A DNA stretch of 64,000 nucleotides from Collinsella sp. TM10-22 (GTDB lineage Bacteria; Actinomycetota; Coriobacteriia; Coriobacteriales; Coriobacteriaceae), in contig NZ_QSOC01000008.1 of the NCBI RefSeq assembly GCF_003466125.1, forward strand, positions 1 to 64,000, read 5' to 3'. The translations under genes and the position numbers were made by a program. Position 1 is the first letter of the stretch. Each line of letters starts with the position of its first letter. The notes under the pieces are model-generated. The model saw nothing but the letters and a program-made list of their open reading frames with translations, ran no database searches and was not told where the DNA came from. Below are positions 25,821 through 34,850 of the stretch, one piece after another.

Positions 25821-27680
25821 CTACTGGGCGAATTGGCTGCGGTAGAGCTCGGCATAGAAGCCGCCTGCCGCTATCAGCTCGTCGTGTGTGCCACGCTCGA
25901 TAATCTGGCCGTCGCGCATGACCAGAATGCAGTCAGCGTTGCGGATCGTCGACAGGCGGTGCGCCACCACAAAGCTTGTACGGCCAGCCATGAGCTCGTC
26001 GAATGCCGCCTGCACCTGCAGCTCGGTGCGCGTATCGATGCTCGAGGTCGCCTCGTCCAGCAGCAAGATCGCCGGGTCGGTGAGCATGACGCGCGCGATG
26101 CACAGCAGCTGCTTTTGGCCCTGGCTAAATGTGCCGCCGTCCTCGCCGATCACCGTATCGTAGCCGTCGGGCAGCTGCACGATAAACTTGTGCGCATGCG
26201 CACGCTTGGCGGCTTCGATGACCTGCTCGCGCGTGGCGTCGGGACAACCGTACGCGATGTTATCCGCCACCGTGCCCTCGAACAGCCAGGTGTCCTGCAG
26301 CACCATACCAAAGGCGCGGCGCAGGCTTGCGCGCGTGTAGTCACGCGAAGACTGGCCATCGACCATGATGCGTCCGGCATCGATATCGTAAAACCGCAGC
26401 AGCAGGTTGATGAGCGTCGTCTTGCCGCAGCCTGTGGGGCCGACCAGGGCAAAGCGCATGCCGGGTTTGGCCTCGATGCAAATGTCCTGCAGCAGCTTGC
26501 GGTCGGGCACGTAGCTAAAGTCCACATGCTCAAAAGTCACCTCACCCTGCGGGGCAGCAAGTTCCACGGCATCCGCCGCATCGGGCTCCTGCTCGCACGC
26601 ATCGAGCAGCGCGAACATGCGGCGCGCCGAAGCATACGCCGTCTGGATCTGCGTAATGACGTTGGTGACCTCGTTGAACGGCTTGGTGTACTGGTTAGCA
26701 TAGGACAGGAAGATTTGCACGCCGCCCACCGTGAGCGCCGCGGGCACGCCCGTGATCACGCCCACGCAGCCGATCACAGCGACCACGGCATAGATGATGT
26801 TGTTGATAAAGCGCGTGCCGGGGTTGGAGAGCGAACCCATAAACTGCGCGCGCTCGCCCGCGGTGTAAAGCTCGGCATTGAGGGCATCGAAGCGCTGCTG
26901 GACGTTGGGACCATAGGCAAAGGCGTCGACAAGCTTCTGCTCACCCACGTATTCCTCGATATGACCGCCAAGCTGACCCTGAATGCGCTGTTGAGCCGTA
27001 AAGCTCTTGTTGGAGAGCTTGGCGATGGCGCCGGCGGCAAAGATGGAAAGCGGCGTGACGAGCACCACCACGAGCGTCATGGTCAGGTTAATGGAGAGCA
27101 TAAACGCAAGCGTGCCCACGATGGTGATGACGCCGGTAAAGAGCTGGGTAAAGCCCTGCAGCAGACCGTCGCCAACCTGGTCGACGTCGTTGACCACGCG
27201 GCTCATAAGGTCGCCGTGGGCATGGCTGTCGATAAAGCCGAGCGGCATGCGGCTGAGCTTATCACTCGCCTCCACGCGCATGTCACGCACCGTCTCGTAG
27301 GATAGGCGGTTAACGCAGTAGCCCTGCAGCCACTGGAAGGCCGCGGCTCCCACCACGACGAGCGCGAGTTTGGTGACGAGCGGCAGCAGTGCGTCGAAAT
27401 CCACCTGGCCCGCGGCAACAATCAGGTCGATGCCCTCGCCAATGAGAATAGGTGTGTAGAGCTGCAAGATAACGGAAATGGCGGCACTCACAAACGACGC
27501 CGCAAACGAGACGCGGTGCGGGCGAACATAACCCATCAGGCGACGGGTCACCGCGCCCACGGGATAGCGCTCAGGGTCGCCGGGCTGGCGCGGGCCGTCA
27601 CCCAGGTCGTTGAGCTTGTCGTTGCCGGACACATTGGCCGTCATCGTGGCGACCGAACCGGAAGAAGTATACGGATTCAT
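25821..27680 (-). CDS. ABC exporter half-transporter, canonical ATPase site
   Basis: This 619-aa exporter half has a membrane domain (about 45-350) and a complete ATPase domain: Walker A GPTGCGKTT, signature FSQGQKQ, Walker B ILLLDEATSS with Glu, switch His in VVAHRLS. It is the catalytic partner of the gene immediately upstream: the two are adjacent with no gap, and its AAAGGAGG site overlaps the end of the previous gene. Unlike the other two exporter loci in the window, no MarR gene is adjacent. Substrate unknown. Confidence 0.92.
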   Translation of the reverse strand: MNPYTSSGSVATMTANVSGNDKLNDLGDGPRQPGDPERYPVGAVTRRLMGYVRPHRVSFAASFVSAAISVILQLYTPILIGEGIDLIVAAGQVDFDALLPLVTKLALVVVGAAAFQWLQGYCVNRLSYETVRDMRVEASDKLSRMPLGFIDSHAHGDLMSRVVNDVDQVGDGLLQGFTQLFTGVITIVGTLAFMLSINLTMTLVVVLVTPLSIFAAGAIAKLSNKSFTAQQRIQGQLGGHIEEYVGEQKLVDAFAYGPNVQQRFDALNAELYTAGERAQFMGSLSNPGTRFINNIIYAVVAVIGCVGVITGVPAALTVGGVQIFLSYANQYTKPFNEVTNVITQIQTAYASARRMFALLDACEQEPDAADAVELAAPQGEVTFEHVDFSYVPDRKLLQDICIEAKPGMRFALVGPTGCGKTTLINLLLRFYDIDAGRIMVDGQSSRDYTRASLRRAFGMVLQDTWLFEGTVADNIAYGCPDATREQVIEAAKRAHAHKFIVQLPDGYDTVIGEDGGTFSQGQKQLLCIARVMLTDPAILLLDEATSSIDTRTELQVQAAFDELMAGRTSFVVAHRLSTIRNADCILVMRDGQIIERGTHDELIAAGGFYAELYRSQFAQ

Positions 27681-29534
27681 CTAGCAGCCCTCCTTTGCGC
27701 AGACGGATGCGGGAACGGTTGGGGCGGACGTGGGCGCCGCACTCCTCTGCTGGCCCTCGAGCTCCTCGCGGCGCAGCTGCGACTGGCAAATCTCGCGATA
27801 GAGCTGGCAGCTTGCATACAGCTCGTCATGCGTGCCCAGACCCGCGACCGAGCCGTGGTCGAGTACGCAGATCATGTCGGCGTCGCGCACGGTCGAGACG
27901 CGCTGGCTTACGATGACGGTCGTCAGCGGCAGCCCGCCCTCGGCGGCACCGCGCACGCTGCGCTCGCGAATGGCATGGCGAAGCGCCGCGTCGGTCTTAA
28001 AATCGAGCGCCGAGGCGGAATCGTCCATGATCAGGACCTGTGGCGAACCCACCAGGGCGCGCGCGATGGTCAGGCGCTGGCGCTGGCCACCACTAAAGTT
28101 CTTGCCGCCCGCCTCGACCGGGGCATCGAGCCCCTGCAGCTTGTTGCGCACGAACTCGCTGGCCTGCGCCATATCGAGCGCCGCCCAGAGCTCCTCGTCG
28201 GTTGCCGCCTCGTCGCGCCAGGTCAGGTTGCTGCGGATGGTGCCGCTCACCAGCGACGCGCGCTGCGGTACGGTCGCAACCACATGGCGCAGCTGATCGA
28301 GCGGCCAAGTGCGCACGTCGGTACCCATCACGCTCACACTGCCGGTGCCCGCATCATACAGGCGCGGAATAAGCGAGACGAGCGTGGACTTGCCGCTGCC
28401 CGTGCCGCCGATGATTCCGAGCGTCTTGCCCGGCGGCAGCTCCAGGGTCACATCGTCGACGGCATTTGCCGCGCCCGCGCCAAACGAAAAACTCGCATGG
28501 TCAAAGCTCAGTGCGGGGGCCGGGGCGCCACTTGCCAGGTCACCCGGCCTGGGCAGCGCGACCTGCTGGTTGTCCCCGTCCGTGATGCTCGGCACGCAAT
28601 TGAGCACCTCGTTGATACGTGACGCACTGGCGCTCGCCTTGGTAAAGACCACGACCAGGTTGGCGACATACACGATGGAGGTGAGGGTCTGCGTCATGTA
28701 GTTCACAAACGCCATGACCTGGCCCTGCGTGAGCTCACCCACGTTGACCTGGATGCCACCCACCCACAGGATGGCGCACACGCCTAGGTTCATCACCAAA
28801 AACGTGACGGGGTTGAGAATCGATGAGAGCTTGCCCACCGCGATGGCAGTATTGGCCTGGTCATCGGCGGCTTGGGCAAAGCGCTCACGCTCGTGGTCCT
28901 CGCGCACGAAGGCGCGAACCACGCGGACGCCCGAAAGACCTTCGCGGCAGATAAGCGCGATGCGATCGAGCTTTGCCTGCAGCTGCTTGTAGTAGGGAAT
29001 GCAGCGCGCCATGACAAACCAAAACACCAGGCCAATGGCGGGTGTGCAAATCAAGAAAATCACGCCAAGCTTAAGGTCGATGGCGAGGGCCGCGCACATA
29101 GAGCCCACCGCCAAGAAAGGCCAGCGGATGAGCATACGCACGCCCAGCGCCACGGCGAGCTGAACTTGGTTGACGTCGTTGGTAATGCGCGTGATGAGCG
29201 ACGGCGTGCCGAAGCGGTCGAGTTCGGCATAGCTCAGCTTGTTGATGTGCTCGTAGAGCGCACCACGGATATCGGTGCCCATGCCCTGTGAGGTGAGCGC
29301 CGCCATCTTTTGGCAGACGAGCGTAAACGAGATGCCGATCACAGCCATGGCGCCAAGTACCATGCCGTAGTGGATAACGGCATTCACGTCGTGCGAGCCA
29401 ATGCCCTTATCGATCATCTGGGCAATCACCAGCGGCGTCAGCAGGTCAAAGATCACTTCGATCAACTTGCACGCAGGGCCGATCACCATATATCGGCGAA
29501 ACTTACCACCAAAACGCCTGAGCAACTCAATCAT
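27681..29534 (-). CDS. ABC exporter half-transporter, degenerate ATPase site
   Basis: This 617-aa exporter half is the first gene of a two-gene operon with 25821-27680. Its ATPase domain has intact Walker A (GGTGSGKST) and signature (FSGGQRQR). However, Walker B reads VLIMDDSAS, with Asp replacing Glu, and the switch region reads VIVSQRVS, with Gln replacing His. This mirrors the first genes of the operons at 673 and 41618. The start at 29534 (M-I-E-L-L) has GGGAG upstream; the frame extends to 29591 without a better site. It is divergent from the surface-protein gene at 29744. Confidence 0.92.
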   Translation of the reverse strand: MIELLRRFGGKFRRYMVIGPACKLIEVIFDLLTPLVIAQMIDKGIGSHDVNAVIHYGMVLGAMAVIGISFTLVCQKMAALTSQGMGTDIRGALYEHINKLSYAELDRFGTPSLITRITNDVNQVQLAVALGVRMLIRWPFLAVGSMCAALAIDLKLGVIFLICTPAIGLVFWFVMARCIPYYKQLQAKLDRIALICREGLSGVRVVRAFVREDHERERFAQAADDQANTAIAVGKLSSILNPVTFLVMNLGVCAILWVGGIQVNVGELTQGQVMAFVNYMTQTLTSIVYVANLVVVFTKASASASRINEVLNCVPSITDGDNQQVALPRPGDLASGAPAPALSFDHASFSFGAGAANAVDDVTLELPPGKTLGIIGGTGSGKSTLVSLIPRLYDAGTGSVSVMGTDVRTWPLDQLRHVVATVPQRASLVSGTIRSNLTWRDEAATDEELWAALDMAQASEFVRNKLQGLDAPVEAGGKNFSGGQRQRLTIARALVGSPQVLIMDDSASALDFKTDAALRHAIRERSVRGAAEGGLPLTTVIVSQRVSTVRDADMICVLDHGSVAGLGTHDELYASCQLYREICQSQLRREELEGQQRSAAPTSAPTVPASVCAKEGC

Positions 29535-29743
29535 GTATAGGCGCTCCCTATCATCATCCACATTCAATTCGAACCATGATAGTACCGCCACCCCAAAAGA
29601 AGCGTAAACAACTCGTCATTTCTAACGGGATTCAGTTTTCAGAGGAGCATACGCGCACACCCAGCCAGTGGCGGGCCAATCGCTTGGTTTACTTACATTA
29701 GTGCTACCAAGTTAGTCGCCGACCCTTGAAATGAGGTGCCGAG

Positions 29744-30733
29744 ATGAACGACATTCTCGCGAGAAGAGCAAGACGAACAACCTTGGGCATCGCCCTTTCC
29801 GCGGCACTTATCGCGGGAATCGCCCCTGCAACGGCGATCGCGGCGGAAACCAGCTCCCCCACCGGTGCAGTTGCCTTGCAGACGGAAGACGCGGCCGCCG
29901 CAAAAGAAAAAGCGTATGCAGCCATGCAGGAAGCGCTCAAAAACCTCGAAGCCGCAAAAGACGCCGCAAGTCCCGAGAAACTTGCGGAAATCGATGATGA
30001 CATTGCCAGTTTTCAAGAGATCCACGACATGGTGGTGACGGAAGCCGCCAAACGGAGGGAACCCCTTCCCGCCATGCAAGCGAACGTCGATGCAGCCCAA
30101 GCCAAATACGATGAGGCCCACAACCGGACAAGCGGCCTTCAGGCAGAATTAGATAAGGTACTCAAGGAGCTCGGCGACGAGGCGCCCAGCACAGCTATTA
30201 AGGAGCATATTAAGCAGTTGCGCAGTGAGATCATGGCGGCAAAAAGGCGAGAAGAATCTTGCGAAGATGATCTTCACCGCTACCAACGCCGGCTCGAAAG
30301 CCAGGAAAAACAGGTTCAGTATTTCGAAAGTGAGGCAAAGGAAGCTAAAGCCCACATCGACGAGGACATAGCCAAGCGAAATGCACTCCTCGGCGATTTG
30401 GAAAAGGCGCAAACGGCCTATGACGACGCCTGCAAAGCATACGAAGAGGCGAAAGCCGCGGCAGACAAGGCCACCTCGCCCGAGATAACGAAACCCGCCG
30501 AGACGACAAAACCCTCCAGCTCAGCGCAGCCGGCCGAAACGGCACAGCCCGCCAGCTCGCCCGCGACCGGCAAATACGCTCCATCGAGCTCCACCAAGCA
30601 AGCAGATACGACCGCCGGCAAGCTCGCGAACACGGGCGACACAGCACCGAGCGCAATCGCACTCGCAGGAATCACCGCCGTAGGACTCGGAATAACCACC
30701 GCAGCCACACGCCGCATCAAGAACTCAAAATAG
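29744..30733 (+). CDS. Coiled-coil surface protein with LPXTG-like sorting signal
   Basis: This 329-aa protein appears to be exported and anchored to the cell wall. It has a signal peptide (1-34, hydrophobic core LGIALSAALIAGIAPATA, cleavage likely after AIAA), a long highly charged alpha-helical coiled coil (about 45-240), a Pro/Ser/Thr-rich spacer (about 245-290), and a C-terminal sorting signal: LANTG (an LPXTG variant), a hydrophobic stretch, then RRIKNSK. No sortase gene is in the window. The ATG at 29744 follows GAGGTGCCGAG. It is divergent from the ABC exporter pair. Function unknown; coiled-coil wall proteins often mediate adhesion or act as stalks. Confidence 0.8.
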   Translation: MNDILARRARRTTLGIALSAALIAGIAPATAIAAETSSPTGAVALQTEDAAAAKEKAYAAMQEALKNLEAAKDAASPEKLAEIDDDIASFQEIHDMVVTEAAKRREPLPAMQANVDAAQAKYDEAHNRTSGLQAELDKVLKELGDEAPSTAIKEHIKQLRSEIMAAKRREESCEDDLHRYQRRLESQEKQVQYFESEAKEAKAHIDEDIAKRNALLGDLEKAQTAYDDACKAYEEAKAAADKATSPEITKPAETTKPSSSAQPAETAQPASSPATGKYAPSSSTKQADTTAGKLANTGDTAPSAIALAGITAVGLGITTAATRRIKNSK

Positions 30734-30779
30734 CTGCCAGAGCATATCGCTCCCACCAATCTACAAGCCCATAGACAAA

Positions 30780-30819
30780 GAGGCCCGTTCCCCCAACCAA
30801 AACCAGAGAAACGGGCCTC
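30780..30819 (+). terminator. Terminator after the surface-protein gene
   Basis: GAGGCCCGTT (30780-30789) pairs with AACGGGCCTC (30810-30819), followed by CTTACTTG. The T-tract is weak, but the position about 50 bp after the stop codon fits. Confidence 0.6.
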
Positions 30820-30926
30820 CTTACTTGTAAAAACAGATGGCAACGCCGCCGTCTCTTGAACCACGTAGCCATTGATATCTTGGCGCAGTCAGCGAGCGCC
30901 ATCCAGAGCGAACAAGTTGGCATGAA

Positions 30927-30967
30927 AAAGGCAAGGCATAGACCTTCTGGTCATGCCTTGCCTTTTG
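30927..30967 (-). terminator. Terminator downstream of the SRP RNA gene
   Basis: AAAAGGCAAGGCAT (30927-30940) and ATGCCTTGCCTTTT (30954-30967) form a perfect 14-bp stem. On the minus strand it is followed by TTTTTC, fitting termination of the SRP RNA transcript about 80 nt past the mature end. A second stem at about 31009-31030 (GCGCGGTTT) lies between. Confidence 0.7.
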
Positions 30968-31047
30968 AATGACAAATTGTCGCTCTGGGTGGCGCGCAGC
31001 GTCGAGCATTGCGCGGTTTGGTAAAACCGCGCAAAAAGAAAGCCCGT

Positions 31048-31150
31048 GCGCTCGATGGATCCGGATGCCCGACAGAGGCTCCTTATGGCTGCTTCCTTCC
31101 GGACCTGACCAGATTCGGAACATGTCGTCATCCGAATCCATCGAACGCGC
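31048..31150 (-). ncRNA. ffs: Signal recognition particle RNA, small bacterial type
   Basis: On the minus strand the conserved SRP domain IV segment GGTCAGGTCCGGAAGGAAGC is present, centred near 31110, and is diagnostic for 4.5S-type SRP RNA. The two ends, GCGTTCGATGGATTCGGATG and its partner, are complementary and close a hairpin of about 103 nt, matching the small bacterial form. The RNA binds Ffh and guides co-translational targeting to the membrane. Ends are estimated from the base pairing. Confidence 0.93.
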
Positions 31151-31164
31151 TAGGCGCTCGGTAT

Positions 31165-31193
31165 ATCTTACCTGCTCCCGCCCGATGGGGCAA
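31165..31193 (-). promoter_or_regulatory. Promoter of the SRP RNA gene
   Basis: On the minus strand TTGCCC (31193-31188) and TAAGAT (31170-31165) are separated by 17 bp, and the first base of the paired RNA is about 15 bp further on. Confidence 0.6.
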
Positions 31194-31202
31194 GACAGCT
31201 AA

Positions 31203-31265
31203 TTTGGGACGGGGCTTTTTTGACTACTTTTGACTGGTGGGTAGTCAAAAAAGCCCCGTCCCAAA
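31203..31265. repeat. REP-like palindrome, GGGACGGGGC family
   Basis: Perfect 25-bp arms (31203-31227 and 31241-31265) contain GGGACGGGGC and its complement, with a 13-nt loop. It is the most intact copy of the family also seen at 4598-4689 and 43410-43450. It lies just after the stop of the TadA-glycerate kinase gene and may terminate it. Confidence 0.9.
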
Positions 31266-31277
31266 ATGACTACTTTT

Positions 31278-33059
31278 CTAGATGCGGCCAAGGTCGTAGG
31301 CTCGCGCGGCAGACTCGCCGGCGCAGATGAGGTTGGTTGCGGCTTCTTGCGGATCGAGTGCCCGCTCCAGGTCCATGGGCTTGCGACAGATCGGCAGGAC
31401 AAGGTCGATACCCTGCTCGTACACCGCATCCAGGTTGTCGGCACGACCGCCCACGACGGCAACAACCGTCTTGCCATAGCGCTTGGCACGGCGGGCCACG
31501 CCCACCGGCGCCTTACCGGCGGCGGACTGCTCGTCCATATTGCCCTCGCCCGTTATGACCAGGTCGACATCGCGTACACGTTCGTCAAACCCCACGAGAT
31601 CGAGCACCGTCTCCACGCCCGAGCGTAGCTCCGCACCGAGCGCCAGCAGCGCGGCGCCCAGGCCGCCGGCGGCACCTGCGCCGGGCACGCCAAGCACCGA
31701 GCCAAATGTCCGTGCGCCCTCGGGTGCGCGCAACAACCCCTGGGCTCGAGCCTCGACAATTGCCGTATCGAGCAGACGACCGTAGCCGACCATCCAGCTG
31801 TCGCACCTGCTCAGCGCCTCGGCGTCACCCGTCGGCAAGCCTTTCTGCCCGCCAAACACCGCCAATGCGCCCCGACGCCCCACGAGCGGATTCTCGACAT
31901 CGGAAAGCACCACGACACGCGCACCGTTCAGCGCCCGAAGCGCTGGCGCCAAATCAACGCTCGCCACCCGCTCAAGGCCGGCAAGACCGGGGGCGACATC
32001 GCAGCCCTGGTCATCGACCACACGCGCGCCCAGCGCCTGCAGCATGCCGGCCCCACCGTCGTTGGTAGCACTGCCGCCCAGACCAATATAGATAGTCTTT
32101 GCCCCAGCACGGACTGCGCGAAGCATGAGCTCGCCCACGCCATAGGTCGAAGCCGCCAACGCCGCCGACTCCGTACAGGGCGAATACCCAATACCCGCCG
32201 CCTCGGCCATCTCAATAACAGCCGACTCGCGCTCGCCGTCCACCAGCATCCGGGCAGACACGCGTTCGCCCAAGGGACCTGCCACCTCGCAGGCCGAGAG
32301 CTCACCACCGCATGCGGCGATAGCATCGAGCGTTCCCTCGCCACCATCTGCCAGCAGCAATGTGCACACCTCGGCATCGGGCCAAACGCGGCGCATGCCT
32401 TCGGCAACGGCCTCCTCTGCCTGCGCACTCGACACGCTACCCTTAAAGGAATCAATCGCCAGCAGCACACGGCGGGGCCGGCGGCATGCGACACCAAAAT
32501 CGACCGCCTCAACGGCAATATCTTCGGCACACGCGAGTGCCTCGGCATGAGCGGCATGCGCCTCAAGATCGGCCCCACAACCGCAGCCAGCACCATCGGT
32601 GCCACGCAGCCCACTAAAATAGCTGCTCAACACCTCACGACACTCGTCTGCCAGCACGCCGGCCGTCACGTTAAACCGATGGTTCAGGCGCGAATCGGCA
32701 TTCAGGTCATACAACGAGCCCAAGGCGCCCGCCTTGGCATCAGCCGCGCCATACACGCAGCGCCCCACGCGCGCGTTGACCATAAGCCCCGCACACATGC
32801 AGCAAGGCTCGAGCGTCACGTAGACCGTGCAATCGGAAAGGCGCCAGCGACCGAGCGACTGAGCGGCAGCGCACAGGGCCGCGAACTCTGCATGCGCCGA
32901 AGGGTCCTGGTCGAGCTCGCGACGATTATGCGCCCTCGCGACGATCTCGCCCGCGCGCACCACTACGGCTCCGATGGGCACCTCGCCCACTGCCGCGGCA
33001 ACGCACGCCTCCGCCAGCGCCTTGCGCATGAACTTCTCGTCGATTTCGGTGATCGTCAT
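31278..33059 (-). CDS. Fusion of TadA-type tRNA deaminase and glycerate kinase
   Basis: This 593-aa protein joins two enzymes that are normally separate. Residues 1-155 are a TadA-type tRNA adenosine deaminase (A34 to inosine in tRNA-Arg-ACG) with H56-A-E58 and PCCMC giving C86 and C89 as zinc ligands. Residues about 197-593 are a type-1 glycerate kinase, starting RRVLLAIDSFKGSVSSAQAEEAV and including GLGGSATNDGGAG and TGEGNMDEQSAAGK; this makes 2- or 3-phosphoglycerate from glycerate. A 40-residue Cys/Ala-rich linker joins them. The start at 33059 follows GGAAGG. No stop codon or frameshift separates the parts. tRNA-Ser lies upstream. Confidence 0.9.
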   Translation of the reverse strand: MTITEIDEKFMRKALAEACVAAAVGEVPIGAVVVRAGEIVARAHNRRELDQDPSAHAEFAALCAAAQSLGRWRLSDCTVYVTLEPCCMCAGLMVNARVGRCVYGAADAKAGALGSLYDLNADSRLNHRFNVTAGVLADECREVLSSYFSGLRGTDGAGCGCGADLEAHAAHAEALACAEDIAVEAVDFGVACRRPRRVLLAIDSFKGSVSSAQAEEAVAEGMRRVWPDAEVCTLLLADGGEGTLDAIAACGGELSACEVAGPLGERVSARMLVDGERESAVIEMAEAAGIGYSPCTESAALAASTYGVGELMLRAVRAGAKTIYIGLGGSATNDGGAGMLQALGARVVDDQGCDVAPGLAGLERVASVDLAPALRALNGARVVVLSDVENPLVGRRGALAVFGGQKGLPTGDAEALSRCDSWMVGYGRLLDTAIVEARAQGLLRAPEGARTFGSVLGVPGAGAAGGLGAALLALGAELRSGVETVLDLVGFDERVRDVDLVITGEGNMDEQSAAGKAPVGVARRAKRYGKTVVAVVGGRADNLDAVYEQGIDLVLPICRKPMDLERALDPQEAATNLICAGESAARAYDLGRI

Positions 33060-33110
33060 CGTTCGCCTTCCCTGTTGCAAATTCAAAACGATGCTATCAT
33101 TACGACTCAC

Positions 33111-33200
33111 GGAGAGATGGCAGAGCGGTTGAATGCGGCGGTCTTGAAAACCGTTGAGCGCGAGAGCGTTCCGGGGGTTCGAATCCCCCTCTCTCCGCCA
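33111..33200 (+). tRNA. tRNA-Ser (anticodon UGA)
   Basis: A 90-nt class II tRNA: the acceptor stem GGAGAGA pairs with TCTCTCC, a long variable arm (GAGCGCGAGAGCGTTC region) follows the anticodon arm, the T-loop reads GGTTCGAATCC, and CCA is encoded at 33198-33200. The anticodon loop CTTGAAA gives TGA at 33145-33147, hence serine UCA-type codons. Confidence 0.97.
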
Positions 33201-33203
33201 CTT

Positions 33204-33800
33204 TTAGCGATGCACCGGCGTCATGGTCCGCTCGAACAGCGCATCGACAACGTCAGCCATCTCGGAGCGACGCTCCAGATCGTGACCCGATTCCCACCAC
33301 ATAGTAAAGAGCCGAATAATGCCGCCGGCGACAAACTCAGCCGTCGTGTCGAGCGGCACGGGCGCAAGCGCGTCCTCGTCTAGCGCACTCATCACACGCT
33401 CGCGGATAGAGCGGGCAATGCGATCGCAAATCATGCTGGTCAGCATGCCCGACATGCTGCTCGCCAAAATGTTGTCCATGAGCTGCTCATGGGCCAGAAT
33501 CAGGTCCATGGCGTCGGTGAACACCTCGTGGCGAAGCACGCGCACGTCGTCGGCCGACACCGTGCCGCCCTCGCCAGCCCGCTTTTGCGGCAAACCCGAC
33601 ATAAGCTCATCGATATAAAAGGCAAAGTAATCGTTCTTGTCGCGAAAGTGCTTGTAGAACGTCGTGCGGCGAATCATGGCGCGGTCGCACAGCATGGCAA
33701 CCGTCAGGTCCTCAAATCGATGCTCCTCGAGAAGCTCGGTGAAGGCATCGAACAGGGCGCGGTAGGTTTTCTTAATGCGAAGGTCCACTGGTATCGCCAT
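33204..33800 (-). CDS. TetR/AcrR family transcriptional regulator
   Basis: This protein of about 198 aa has an N-terminal TetR helix-turn-helix (KKTYRALFDAFTELLEEHRFEDLTVAMLCDRAMIRRTTFYKHFRDKND) and an alpha-helical ligand-binding C-terminal domain. The start is uncertain: the ATG at 33800 is immediately preceded by GAGG, while a GTG at 33788 (V-D-L-R-I-K) has that same site at a usable distance. It sits between the tRNA and lemA on the opposite strand; its target is not evident and may be its own promoter. Confidence 0.87.
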   Translation of the reverse strand: MAIPVDLRIKKTYRALFDAFTELLEEHRFEDLTVAMLCDRAMIRRTTFYKHFRDKNDYFAFYIDELMSGLPQKRAGEGGTVSADDVRVLRHEVFTDAMDLILAHEQLMDNILASSMSGMLTSMICDRIARSIRERVMSALDEDALAPVPLDTTAEFVAGGIIRLFTMWWESGHDLERRSEMADVVDALFERTMTPVHR

Positions 33801-33999
33801 CCTCAGGGTAAAGACAACACTCGTCAATCTGTCGCATATCTTACACCTGTACCTCGCGCGCTTTGCCCCGGTGCCAACCCCGCCGAAAACTTAACGCTTA
33901 CCGGAAAGTTCGGCACGACAAAACGTTGCGGGTATACTAGTAGCGTTATACCAACGGCAGCTGGCGCATGCCGCCGCGGCCATTCGAAACGGAGACATC

Positions 34000-34551
34000 A
34001 TGCTTCCCGTCATCATCGGCATCGTTGTTGTTATTGTGATTGTCTGCGCCATCGCCGGCATCTACAACAACATGGTCACCAAGCGCAACCGCATCGATAA
34101 CGCATGGCAGAACATCGATACGCAGCTGCAGCGCCGCAACGACCTGATCCCCAACCTAGTCGAGACCGTCAAGGGCTACGCCAAGCACGAGCAGGAGACG
34201 CTCTCCGCCGTGATCAGCGCGCGTAACACCGCCGTCAAGGCCACCACACCCGAGGCCAAGATGGAAGCCGACAACGTGCTGACCGGTGCGCTGCGCCAGC
34301 TCTTCGCCGTAGCCGAGGCCTATCCCGACCTTAAGGCAAACACCAACTTTACGCAGCTGCAGGCGTCGCTCGAGGATACCGAGAACAAGATTAGCTATGC
34401 ACGCCAGAGCTACAACGACTGCGTGCTCAGCTACAACAACGCCATTCAGACGTTCCCGGCTGTCATCTTTGCCGGCATCTTCCAGTTTAAGGAGCGCCAG
34501 GGCTTCGAGGCAGCTGAGGCCGCCCGCCAGACCCCGACCGTCAAGTTCTAA
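34000..34551 (+). CDS. lemA: LemA family protein
   Basis: This 183-aa protein has one N-terminal membrane helix (about 1-22) followed by the helical LemA domain with its signature KRNRIDNAWQNIDTQLQRRN and DLIPNLVETVKGYAKHE. LemA proteins are membrane-anchored and of unknown function, usually with the helical domain outside. The ATG at 34000 follows CGGAGACATC. A TATACT box at 33933-33938 may be part of its promoter. In many genomes lemA is next to a DUF2207 or HtpX gene; neither is present here. A terminator follows. Confidence 0.92.
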   Translation: MLPVIIGIVVVIVIVCAIAGIYNNMVTKRNRIDNAWQNIDTQLQRRNDLIPNLVETVKGYAKHEQETLSAVISARNTAVKATTPEAKMEADNVLTGALRQLFAVAEAYPDLKANTNFTQLQASLEDTENKISYARQSYNDCVLSYNNAIQTFPAVIFAGIFQFKERQGFEAAEAARQTPTVKF

Positions 34552-34590
34552 ACAACAAGGCAGAGTCTTAAGCCAGTTCATCAACCCTTT

Positions 34591-34621
34591 GGGACCCAAG
34601 GCACAAACCTTGGGCCCTTTT
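34591..34621 (+). terminator. Rho-independent terminator of lemA
   Basis: GGGACCCAAGG pairs with CCTTGGGCCC (34591-34617), followed by TTTTCG, 40 bp downstream of the lemA stop. Confidence 0.75.
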
Positions 34622-34711
34622 CGTATCCACGCACAACGCGCGGCCAAAAGGCCGGACGCCATCTTTATTCAGATTAATTGTTGCCTGTTGCGACAACGTC
34701 GTTCCCGCAGA

Positions 34712-34832
34712 GCGGAGAGCAAGTTCCCTCCCGGCGCACTCCGCAGAACGCAAGAAGCCCTCGCCGCACGAAGTGCGCAGCGAGGGCTTCTTGCATGTCC
34801 GAGAACGCGCCGGGAGGGAACTTGCTCTCCGC
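34712..34832. repeat. Nested 121-bp palindrome between lemA and ilvE
   Basis: Perfect 26-bp outer arms (34712-34737 and 34807-34832) enclose a second perfect 15-bp hairpin, GCAAGAAGCCCTCGC (34750-34764) and its complement (34780-34794). It lies between convergent genes. It is the cleanest example of the nested-palindrome class seen in this window. Confidence 0.9.
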
Positions 34833-34850
34833 CCGAACAGGAAAGGATAA

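Noticed and set aside
31278..33059. Suspicion that TadA-GlxK is two genes with a sequencing error
   Set aside because: The frame is continuous with codon bias kept through the linker, and no separate ribosome-binding site or ATG is seen at the start of the kinase part. Kept as a finding, to be checked.
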